From: Pseudorasbora parva
Lineage: Eukaryota; Chordata; Actinopteri; Cypriniformes; Gobionidae
Direction: 5' to 3'
Assembly (NCBI RefSeq): GCF_024679245.1
Contig: NC_090191.1
Location: forward strand, 3,492,778-3,556,777
Length of the DNA: 64,000 nt
Positions 21,813 to 31,590 of this stretch are shown one piece after another. The notes beneath the pieces were generated by a model. That model was given only the letters and a program-made list of their open reading frames with translations, was not told the DNA's origin and ran no database searches. Each line of letters begins with the position of its first letter. Position 1 is the first letter of the stretch. A program made the position numbers and the translations under genes.

Positions 21813-22885
21813 TTAATCGCTTAAATTAAAAAAAATGTAATTCATATTTGTGTAGTGTTCAATGTTATCGATAGAGATACGCAGATGGGGTATTATTTCA
21901 TCCGCAACCGCATAACAAATTTCCATTTTCATTGTTCCCTTTATGGCGCTCAGTGTTTGCACTTCTTCCATCATTTGTACCCAGGCATCAACATCCTCTT
22001 CTCCAACATAAAACAGTCGTACCGCTGATCCAGAATGTTTCAAATGGTAAAACAGGGATTCTGCATCGGGGCAAATCTTGTCCATGCCTAATTAAATTGT
22101 CTGCAGTTCCTTTAAGTGTTCCGCCCTATCCCATCTGGTGCTCTTGCCCTGACTGGCTTCAAAGACGTTCCAGCTGGTTGTGGAAAACCCTTTCTTGAAA
22201 GGTACAGTGGACAAAAGGTAGAAATTGGCTTTCTGCTTGTACTGTTAGGCTGGGCCAAATGCAGACAGGCCACATTTGGGTGGTTCTCTTGAATTATTTT
22301 AAGAACAGGATCAAAGTGGGCCCAAATGCTGGGAGGGTCATGTCTTCTGCTTGGTGATCTAGTGCAGAAGGGCACTGGTGCTGGCTTAGCCTTGACATAA
22401 AGCCCTTTATGTCAAGGTGAACCCCCAAAATGAACTGCCTGTATCTCTTTTGCATATTTGCAGGTGTAATGTTCACTAAAATCTATATGGATGAGGCATT
22501 CATTTGGGCCAAGATTTTCACGATTTCCTGTACATGGAATACTGCCATCTGATGTTGAAGATGTGTCCTGAACAACCTGTCCTGAAACTGAGCCACAAGT
22601 TCACCCTCTGTTATAGCAATTTCCTTTTTGATTGTAACAGTGGAGCTATCACAACCATTCTCGTGACTTATCTTTTCAAGGGACCACTGAGTCAGATTTA
22701 CCTCTTTGTTCTGAGGGGATCTGAAGAGTGAACACGTGGTCATCTGGCATTGGCCGTATGCACACTCCTTTTTGTCATATCGCACGCAATGGCATCAGCC
22801 ATTTCCTTCAGATTTTTGGAAGTAAGGATGCCAAGTGAAAACAGCTTGTCAGCCATATACTGCAAGTTCTCGTGGGTAACACCAC
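21813..22885 (-). pseudogene. Decayed member of an unclassified fish repeat-borne protein family (SDGP/QYKQK type)
   Basis: Seen, reading leftwards in shifting frames: LTSKNLKEMADAIACDM, ECAYGQCQMTTCSL, NLTQWSLEK, EGELVAQFQDRLFRTHL, YVKAKPAPVPFC, RRHDPPSIWAHFDPVLKIIQ, HPNVACLHL, QYKQKANFYLLSTVPFKKGF, SWNVFEASQGK, PDAESLFYHLKHSGSAVRLF. From memory of fish genomes, this motif order belongs to a multi-copy uncharacterised family with an N-terminal AAEKQRR.RARRDAD module (such a module is at 60010-60528) and a central SDGP..QY.QK block. Possibly a DDE-like transposase, but not proven. At least three frameshifts and a stop. Confidence 0.55.
22390..22417. other. Perfect 13-bp hairpin with 2-nt loop
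   Basis: Seen: ccttgacataaag-cc-ctttatgtcaagg. It lies inside the decayed family member above and breaks its reading (HLDIKG/LYVKAK). Looks like a local inverted duplication. Confidence 0.7.
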
Positions 22886-24145
22886 AAACTTAAAATACAC
22901 TTAAAAATACACCAACAAATTCTGGTTGTATATTGTCTGTGGAGTTACTGTAGAGTCTAGCCTCAATCCAGACTTTTCTGAATGGAGGCTGCCATCACGA
23001 TGGTTTACAGATCACAGGACATTTTGGAAATTTGAATAAGTATTTATTTATCAAAAGTTTGATTAAAATATGTAAAATATGCAAGTTATCAACATAACAC
23101 CACAGACACTAATAAAGTGCGACACATGAAAACGTCAAGAATTAAGCTAATTTTAAGAAAATGAACAAGAAAAAAATGTACTCAGCATGCACCCCTCAGA
23201 TCAACCAGTGCCTACAATGACCTTTACACACAGGAAGTAGTCCAAATAGATTCTCCCCTTTTCTTAAAGGGACAGCATTCATTGATGTAACACCACAGAC
23301 ATGAATTTGTGGGACACTACTTTTTCTTTTTTTTTTAACAATTTAATGAAATTGTACATGTTAAATAAAACCTATATTCACAATATAGCCACTTTATTTG
23401 TCATTGGGTTTAGGTGCCGGGCGATGTTCCAGGAAGAGCGCGTCTCCCATTCTGAAAATGAATATCAGCAACTTAATTCAAGTTCACTTGTGCATTCACA
23501 TCATTTTGTGAAGATATATAATTTGTAATATTTTGTTAACTTTATATAAATCTGATTAATCTCATATAGGAAGCTTTTTGTTGAGTTAAATAACGCGCAA
23601 GCAAAGAGCTTCAGTGTAACTTACCAGTGTTGATTCAGCGCATCCGCTTCAGCTCGCGCAGTGCAAACAGCAACAAATGATAACTATGATTGGGACTGTC
23701 ACATTACATAACATTAATGAAAACAATATTTTAATAAATTGTTTTGAATTAATTGGGTTTAGGTGACGTTTCAGCACGTTGTTCTTGGAAGAGCGTCCAC
23801 ACATTCTGGATAACAGATCTGAGGCGGCGTTGGTGTTGTATTACGGGTTAACTACGGGTAACGTATTTGGTTATTAAATAAGGCATTTAATAAAATTATA
23901 AATCACATCAACTAATTTTACAATCCCATAGCCCTTTGTTTAGATAAAAAAAAATCTCTCTCATTCATTTGGTGAATAACATGCGTTTTGAGCAGCATTG
24001 CACATAGGCCTACTGTCATGCTGTCAGCTATATGCTAAGCCACTGTTCTAGATGCATATTTCAGTATTATGGTTAACAATTAATCGATTAATTGATTGTT
24101 AATTTAAACGACGATCGATCATGGGAATTTGTGAAAATTGACATC

Positions 24146-24148
<3 letters not shown>
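22886..24148. other. Stretch without gene; two related 55-bp segments
   Basis: Seen: ttgggtttaggtgccgggcg...ggaagagcgcgtc (23406-23445) resembles ttgggtttaggtgacgtttc...ggaagagcgtcc (23753-23800), an old duplication. No coding signal. Confidence 0.35.

Positions 24149-24202
<54 letters not shown>
24149..24202. repeat. (TA)n microsatellite
   Basis: About 27 TA units. Confidence 0.92.
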
Positions 24203-24206
<4 letters not shown>

Positions 24207-24587
24207 CCTTTAATGGCCTTTAATGATGTTAAACACTTTAATGATGATCTAAATGATATCTAAATAGTTTCTGGATATGTATCTGGGTGTTAGAGGTATT
24301 ATTCTGCCTCTCCAGTAGAGGGCCATAGAGATCCGTTCTTTTTTCTGGATGTGACCAACTTCTGTCAGAACATGTGTGATATGTTTAGTGAATTAATTGA
24401 AATATCAACATTACAACACACATTTCAAATAAATATTTTCAAATGTTATAATTGTTTTTTTTTTTATGTGTTTTGAAGTGTATATATAAGGCATATGATA
24501 TGAGTTTGTTTTTGTAAAGTTGAGGTTATCCTCTTACTTACTCTTAAACTAGGTGTGTCACATAACCTGCTTTCTGGAATCTCCCCC

Positions 24588-24870
24588 AGGCCTTTGTCCT
24601 CATGGTTGTGGCTGTAAATGAGTCATGGCATACTTCCTCATTACAAGTATAGGGGGACAAGAGAAGGCAAAGGTCATAAGGCTTCATGAGGTTAGTGTTA
24701 AAGTTGTCTCACATATGTGTGATGCCCCCACAAGTAACTTGGCCATAAGGGAACTTGAGGCTAACCTAAATATCAACAACATGAAGCCCTGCTTCTTGCA
24801 ACCTTAGGAGTCTACACTTAAAGTGCATGTGATCCTGGATCATGCCACATGCTAAAGCTTCTTTAGACCC
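24588..24870 (+). pseudogene. P-element (THAP9-like) transposase fragment
   Basis: Seen: after acceptor-like ctcccccag the sequence reads AFVLMVVAVNESW, then (other frame) ITSIGGQEKAKVIRLHEVSV, KVVSHMCDAPTSNLAIRELE, ANLNINNMKP, and further LKVHVILDHATC. The order (…VVSL.CD.P..N…LG.NL…H.ILD.CH..KL) fits the catalytic region of P-element/THAP9 transposases, where the D of CDAP is a predicted catalytic residue. Frameshift near 24625 and stop at 24807; no THAP finger found nearby. Confidence 0.6.
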
Positions 24871-25678
24871 CACATGAAAAAATACTATAGTTTATTATAG
24901 TAAAATTACTCTATAGTGATTTTGAACCATACTACACTATAGATACTACAGTAAAATATAGTATAATAAAAATAATAGATTTATTGCTAATGGACTCTTG
25001 AATCTATTATTTTAATATTATTAAATTGTAAATTAAATTATTTTATTACTATTGGTACAAATAAGTGTTATGCTTGAGGAAGTGGGAAAAAAAACTTGTG
25101 TGAATACAAATTGTTGTTACAAAATGTAGTTACATAATTCCGGTTACACATGTGTACTCACTGAAGTAAAATAGTGTTGATACAAATGTCCTGTTATACA
25201 TTTGTAACAACCCACTGAATAGCATGAGTGTGTAGCTACACAAATATTAGAGCTGTACATACTATGATGGACGGTGACAGAGTTTAGGCAGTTTTTAGAC
25301 ACAGTCCCTGTTATGCTAAAAGATCTATCCGAAAAGCATCTCTCCAAATTATACGGCACAATACTCTGGTCATCTGGAAATATTTTCATTGAAATGAGCT
25401 TTCTGAACTTTAGGCCTGGCCATGTTTCTGGGACACAAACTCTCCTGCTTCTCTGTAAACAGCACTGTTGTAAAACCACCCCCTCTTTAACTGTGCGTGT
25501 CTTTTTACCTGTAGATCAGATATGTTGTTTGTGAATCTTTTGGTGACAGACAGTGATTATCCACACAGGTTCACTCTTATGTCACGAATCCTTATGAAAA
25601 CTGGTTCTATTAGTTTTCTGAGAAAGTTCTGGTACAACAGGTTTAAGTTCTAAAGAAAACTCCCTCTCCACATTCCTT

Positions 25679-25779
25679 TATAAAAACCCAGAGCTGAAAG
25701 GATTGTCAGAATAACGTCTGCTCAAGACAGTTCAAGTTCAGCGGAGGAACAAGAAACATCCACATCGCCATTATTCATG
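25679..25779 (+). promoter_or_regulatory. Possible TATA promoter and short first exon
   Basis: Seen: tataaaaa at 25679-25686, followed about 30 bp later by a GC-poor leader ending near cattattcatg|gttagt. It resembles a TATA-driven immune-gene leader and lies 4 kb upstream of the NLR start exon, on the same strand. Inference only: it could be a non-coding first exon of the NLR gene, or a chance match or transposon promoter. Confidence 0.2.
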
Positions 25780-26332
25780 GTTAGTAAATACTACTTCATA
25801 AAATACTGACATATATAGATTTAACAGAGTCATGTGTCTAGACTTAACAAACAGCATTGACACATCTCGGTCTCTCTGTTCTCTCAAATAGCCACATTCA
25901 TCTCAAAACCTTGATTTCAACTGTAGATAAGGAGTCACCATTTCAGATTTTCACTACATGATTGTCTTGGCCAAAATAATTCCAGCCAAAAATATATTGC
26001 GATATCTTGACATTTTGAGTCAATTGAATCTCTATTTTGTGTTTAATTAAATTGTTTAGTCAGCGAATCACACCATTGCATAAGAACAGTTGCTTTTGTC
26101 TTAATTTGCTGTTAAACTCTCTTCTGTCTGTAAACGCTCTATTGAAAGCTGAGACTTTGTTCAGTAAACAAGGCTTTGTTACGTCACAACTGTTTCACAA
26201 AAAATTGTTCGTTGTTGGGGGTTGACGAGGTAAGCGATTATGATTGGCTAAGGCAGTCATGTTTCATGGTAGCCAATCAGAGCCAGTGTTTACACACACG
26301 CCAACACACCAGCGACACACACAGTCACACAG

Positions 26333-26356
26333 ACACACACACACACACACACACAC
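26333..26356. repeat. (CA)n microsatellite
   Basis: CA repeat just upstream of the hAT start codon at 26371. Confidence 0.85.
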
Positions 26357-27866
26357 AGAGAAGCTGCGAGATGGTGAGTCAGGAGCAATCCGATGAAAAG
26401 TTGGCATTTTCAAGGTGGAGATATAAGCACTACATCAAATTCAATGTGGTCAAAGGCAAGAGCGTGCATGTAATGTGTACATTATGTCCAGGAGTGAAGA
26501 CTTTGTCTTCATCCGTTATAAGCAACTCTAATTTAATGAAGCATCTCACAATGACACAAGCATCTAGAAAGCTGGTGGCCAAAAACACGATACCTCCACC
26601 ACAGATGATAGCTAGCCATCCACTAGCAAAGAAGGACTCGGAGCAAAGTCCTGCAAGCAGCAAAAGCTAGACATTTCTGCCTCACAACAACAACCTGAAC
26701 AGGCTGTGAACAGGCTGAAGTCAACTGTATGATAGGCAGGTATGTTGTTAAAAGTATGTTGCCATTATTGATGGTGGAGGATGATTCATTCCCAGCAATT
26801 ATTGCAAAAATACCTAAGAAAGCAGGGACCTGTATGCCATGCTCAGATATGTGTGCTAAATACCTAGATGCTAAGTACACCAAAATGAACACAGAGATTT
26901 AAAAGAGTTTTGAAGAGTTGGACTTTTTGTCTACAACTCCAGATATTTGGACTGCGCACAACCGCAGTCCCCTCGGCGTGACTGCCCAAAGGTTAGATAC
27001 ACGCAGATTAGAGCGAAATAAAGCAGCCTTGGCCTGCAGACGTTTCAAAGGCCGTCATACGTATGACAGCATTGCTATTGAACTGGACAATATCCACTCA
27101 TTCTTTAGTATTTCTAACAAAATCACAGCTACTGTCACAGATAATGGTTCAAATGTACAGCCCGTTCAGGGTGATGACTCTGGGGAGGAAGATGTGATAC
27201 AATACATGAATGTGGAAGAGGATGTGGTAGAGGATGTTGTGACTTTGCCACCACACCACAGATGTGCATCGCACACAGCAAACCTTATTTCATGCTCTGA
27301 TGTGGACAAGTGGCTACTTTCAAGGCCAGGCATAAAAGCTTTGTACAGAAGTGCCATCTTCAAATGCACAGCTATGTGGAACAAGGCCAGCCGTTCCACA
27401 GTGGCTGCAGAGGTCGTGGATGAAGTCCTTGAAAGGAAGCTCCTTGTCCCATGTACGACCGGATGGAACTCCTTTCATGATGCTGTTGCTCGTGTCTGAA
27501 TTCCCAATCACCGAGCTGAACACCATTTCCTACAATTTTGGTTTGAAGTCCATCACAGATCGGGAATACCAGTTCCTCAGAGAATACTGCACAGTGATCA
27601 ATCCACTAACAGTACCCGTTGACACAATTGTTTCTATGGCACCCTCCTACCCACACTGGAGATCTCCAAAACCCTGGACTTAAAGACTGGCCTCCAAATC
27701 CTTGGTGACCTTCCAGAGGCTGTTGTCAAGGTAAGAGCTAGTATTTCTTCAAATACATTGAATACATACTCCCATACATGAAATATGTATGAATTATGAA
27801 ATCAAAGTGAAATTAAATGGATATCTCTTAGCTCATGGCTTTCATTTAAACTACGTTGGCTGTGAA

Positions 27867-27902
27867 CACAGGAAAGGAAGGACAATGCCTTCCTTTCCTG
27901 TG
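27867..27902. other. Perfect 15-bp hairpin plus 20-bp tandem duplication
   Basis: Seen: cacaggaaaggaagg, loop acaatg, then the exact complement. Directly after, tgccgaggcaagtccgc occurs at 27901 and again at 27921. Both lie in the hAT pseudogene. Confidence 0.75.
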
Positions 27903-28112
27903 CCGAGGCAAGTCCGCCAATGCCGAGGCAAGTCCGCACCGACTCAGCCATAGAGGATGAAATCTTTTCGCTGACTATTTAAAATCAGGAGCACAAGGGA
28001 TGGACACTCTTAATGGATTCCCACTAATAAAAATTTTTTCCACTCAAATACAATGCAGCCACTCCATCCAGTGCCCAAGTGGAGAGAATATATTTGGGAA
28101 GCTGGTCTTTAC

Positions 28113-28612
28113 TAGTCTGACAAGCCAGACCCACATCACGATGTTTGGTCTGGAAACTCACCATTGACAGCTCAATCCGAGGGGCGGGATAAATGGTTGG
28201 CTTTTAAACTCCCTCTGCACGCGATAGGATAGCACTACACCAACCAGAGCAACGAAGGTGAAACAGAGCTTGTTGATAGATTAAACATTCGCTGTATCTG
28301 GTCGGAAAATCTCTGAACACATCTTCCCTTTTTAAGAATGACTTCAGTGCCGTTCTTTGTTCTTTTCTCAGAGAAAAGCTTAACTCCAAGTCTTCCAGAG
28401 TCGCGGTCAAAGCTGATTCGAAAGACCGCCGTTCGCCAGTTTCTGCCATCGGCCATTGCCATTATGGCCCCGCCCACCGACTCTATACACGATGTGATTG
28501 GTCCAGCAAGAGTTGGGCGATTACAGCTCAGAAGGGTATTGAGAGTTGCTAGACGACACTCGCGGGCAGATTAGATTTGCTGCTGCTAGGGTGCGTCTAC
28601 ATTTCTAGGCTA
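28113..28612 (-). mobile_element. Non-autonomous DNA element, copy 3, inside a hAT transposase gene
   Basis: Seen: begins TAGTCTGACAAGCC, ends TTTCTAGGCTA. Flanks are ggtctttac (28104-28112) and ggtcttcac (28613-28621), a 9-bp duplication with one change. Skipping the element and one flank restores the hAT reading GKLVFTSLRNKRS, confirming both the boundaries and the 9-bp length. Confidence 0.82.
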
Positions 28613-28680
28613 GGTCTTCACCTCATTGAGAAACAAGAGGTCTGAAATGCTGCTGCTTCTTAGATACAATCAGTGGATTG

Positions 28681-29693
28681 AAGGGTAGGCTAGTTAGGCT
28701 ACATGGGTTAGTCGGATACACGACGGACACATGAATAGATGAGTGTTTTAGAAGGAGTGTTTGGATGGGTAGATAAATATCTAGGAGCTAAAGTTCAATC
28801 TTTAAAAGCACTCCATCTTGTTAAACTGTTTATTTTTTTAATGAAGATAAATTAATACAGCAGCCTATGTCTTCCAGGCTATTTATCTCAAGTTGTTAGA
28901 GTTTGATTTTTTTAAATTCGCTACAGTTACTGCACACACACTTTATATTATTTAACTACTTTTAAATAATTGTAATTACTTCTAAATGTACTTTTGAATA
29001 AAATACCAGACCAGTTGTCTGAGATTAGGAGTTTGGTTTATTTAATTAAGAATAAGACTACAGACCTAAACACACAATTTTGTTGTTTAAAAGTTTATTT
29101 TTGTTGTGAACAAAACAGTTGTAAGTACAGGTTGTTTACTTGACCAGTCGTCTCAGGCTGAGAGAGTTTGATTTAATTTGCTAGAGTTAAATGCACTTTA
29201 TATGTTTATGTTTCTTAGAAAGGTAATACTTGAAGTGCAGGATAAACATCTTGCTGTCTGTCGAGTCGACGTGCAATAAATATCGAAGGTTATGTTCAAA
29301 CACTTGTCTGTTCTACTCATTTCAACTGACTTGTGAAAACTGGTTAAAAAAATTAAAAATCTATGACTTATAGCAATTTTTTTTTTTACAGTAACGCAAA
29401 TAGCTACCTTACACACGAGGAAAAACAGACTTTTGAGGAATAAACAAAGCCAGGAAAACTCTGCATAACTCTGCTACTGGATACTGCTGAAATGAAACTT
29501 TCTGTGCAAGTTGGACTCACGCATGTATGAGGTAGGGAATTTTGTACAGAGGCACAAAAGCTGCATGTTTTTGCCTCCGGGATATTTGACTTGAGAAGTC
29601 CTGACCAGAAAGATTGAAGTAGTTTAAAAAGCAATATAGACTTTTAGGAAAACAGATAAATAGATCTTTAGATCTTTTTCGTTTTGTTCTTCA
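28681..29693. other. Upstream region of the NLR gene, no gene seen
   Basis: AT-rich; two similar segments (28875-28940 and 29140-29200, agagtttgattt ... gcaca) suggest an old local duplication. No clear TATA box near the NLR start exon. Confidence 0.35.
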
Positions 29694-29714
29694 GCTGTAA
29701 ATCGGTGAAAAGCG

Positions 29715-29973
29715 ATGGCGTTTGTTAAAGAGCTGCTCAAAAACTCACTGAAGAATCTGAGGAAAGACGATCTGAAGGAGTTTCAGTGGTCCTTGGAAAA
29801 TGAACATGAGTTTATATTCAAGTGTGAAATGGAGAATGCAGATAGATTAGACACTGTGGATAAGTTGGTAGCATGTTTTGGATCAGAAGAAGCTGTGAAG
29901 ATCACGGTGGAGACCCTGAGGAAGATCAACCAGAATAATCTGGCTGAGCAGCTGGAGAATAAACACAAGCAAG
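29715..29973 (+). CDS. NLR exon 1: pyrin (PYD) death-fold domain
   Basis: Seen: [20 protein letters not shown], then KEFQWSLE, followed by a helical stretch and [17 protein letters not shown], the six-helix pattern of fish PYDs that open NLRs and ASC-like adaptors. Start chosen at ATG 29715 (context gcgATGG). An acceptor-like tcttcag at 29688-29694 lies 20 nt upstream, so the 5'UTR probably has another exon. Ends CAAG|GTAAGA, phase 1. Confidence 0.88.
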
Positions 29974-31545
29974 GTAAGATTTAAATCACTGTGGCTGTAA
30001 TGTGATTGACTTAAACTTTCCTCTGCTGATATGTTTTTGTGATTTATGTTTTCCAGTGAGTGATAATCTCTCTTTCTCTCACACAGGTCAGACTGAAGGC
30101 AATATAAAGACATCTGCCGCAGTTGGAGCCAATTCAAATGAGATATTGGGTAAAGGTAACAGTCATTGCCTGTACATGCAAATAAGAGCAAATATAACAG
30201 CAAGCAACAAATACAGGGCCAAGAAGACTAGTGATATTTAGACAAGTATATTTAATACAACAGTGCCTAGTCATAATTTTACGAATGGTCTTAAACCCTG
30301 AATTAAAATGTCTGCAAGATCCAACTTTAACACAAAGAGGGTAATTTCAATGGCCCTCATTTATCAAAAGTGCGTACACCAAATTTCCAGCGTACACCTT
30401 GCGTACACCTAAACCCACGGTGACTTTGAGATTTATCAATATGGACGTTCGCGTACGGCACACTCAAATCCTACGCCAGCTCAGGAGGTGGTGTACGCAC
30501 GTTTGAGTTAGTGCGAAAATGCGCAGAAAAAAAAATTCCTAACACCACAAAACGCACTGACAAAGATATGCTATATTATGATCCACTGTAAACAACAACA
30601 ACATAGTTATTATAAACTTCAGTGTTTATTTTTGTGCAACGTAGACTTAAATGTTTAATTTGTGTGACTATAGGCTACCAAAGCATTTGATGTTTTCCTC
30701 CAGTTGCGAGCCTGTGCGGCAGCTGCGCATGGACTGGGACTGAATAATTCAGACTGACAAAATAATAAAAATTACATTGTTACGCCCCGTCTAGGGGAAA
30801 AGGGTGCAACATGAAAACTCTGAAACCAGTGTAATGGAATAAAGATGAATTTATTTATTTGAATTGGGACCGAAGATTCAAGAGCTGACTGGGCCAAAAT
30901 AACAAACAAAGCTTCCTTTTTTTAAACCTCTTTCTTAAACCCTAAACCAAAAAGAAAGAAAAAGAAAATACAGTATATAAACCTAACTCCCTAACCAAAA
31001 CAGAGATCAAAATAGTTTACAATAAACAAAAATGGCATCAGACTCCCTACTTTCCCAAACTCATTATTTACAATATTTGTACAACCAGGCAAACAAACTG
31101 AAAAGGGCAGTCCAAATCAGTGTCAGAAAACAGGCAAAGGGTCAGATATACCAATTACATTCCACTGATACAAACAGTGTCAGATTTAAACAAACAAACA
31201 ATACTCAAAGTTTCTAATATTCCTAACACAGTCAAACTTTTGTAACACACAAACAAACTCTGCATACACAGGTCAAAACTCTCTCTCAAAACACAAGATC
31301 TCTCAATCAGTCAATCTTCCTACAGGAAGTGATGACAATCTTTTTAAAAGACTGTGGACCAATGAGGACATGACAGCAATCAGCCTGCAGGAACCAATCA
31401 GATTAACTTCCTGGTCAGACAGAGACTCGCAAAACAGAGAGGTCACAAAATACAAAACATAGGGTTGTAACACATTCTTCTTCTTTTAAATAATAATAAT
31501 AAAATAAATAATAACAGCATTTTTCTTCTAAATAACAATAACCAT

Positions 31546-31590
<45 letters not shown>

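Larger units (their letters stand above)
26371..28680 (+). pseudogene. hAT transposase gene, frameshifted and split by a MITE
   Basis: Seen: ATG 26371 opens KLAFSRWRYKHYIKFNVVKG and VHVMCTLCPGVKTLSSS (BED-like finger). Later segments: LDFLSTTPDIWTAHNRSPLG, FKGRHTYDSIAIELDNIHSF, VTDNGSN (catalytic D), HHRCASHTANL, KLLVPCTTGWNSFHDAVARV, ITDREYQFLREYC, and C-terminal dimerisation NAATPSSAQVERI, then LVFTSLRNKRS and LLLRYNQW. Stops and frameshifts at 26668, 27497 and others; about 350 bp before the C-terminus is scrambled and contains a hairpin. A 500-bp MITE sits at 28113-28612. Confidence 0.82.

Noticed and set aside
25144..25534. Overlapping open frames on both strands
   Set aside because: No domain, no splice context and no codon bias favouring either strand.
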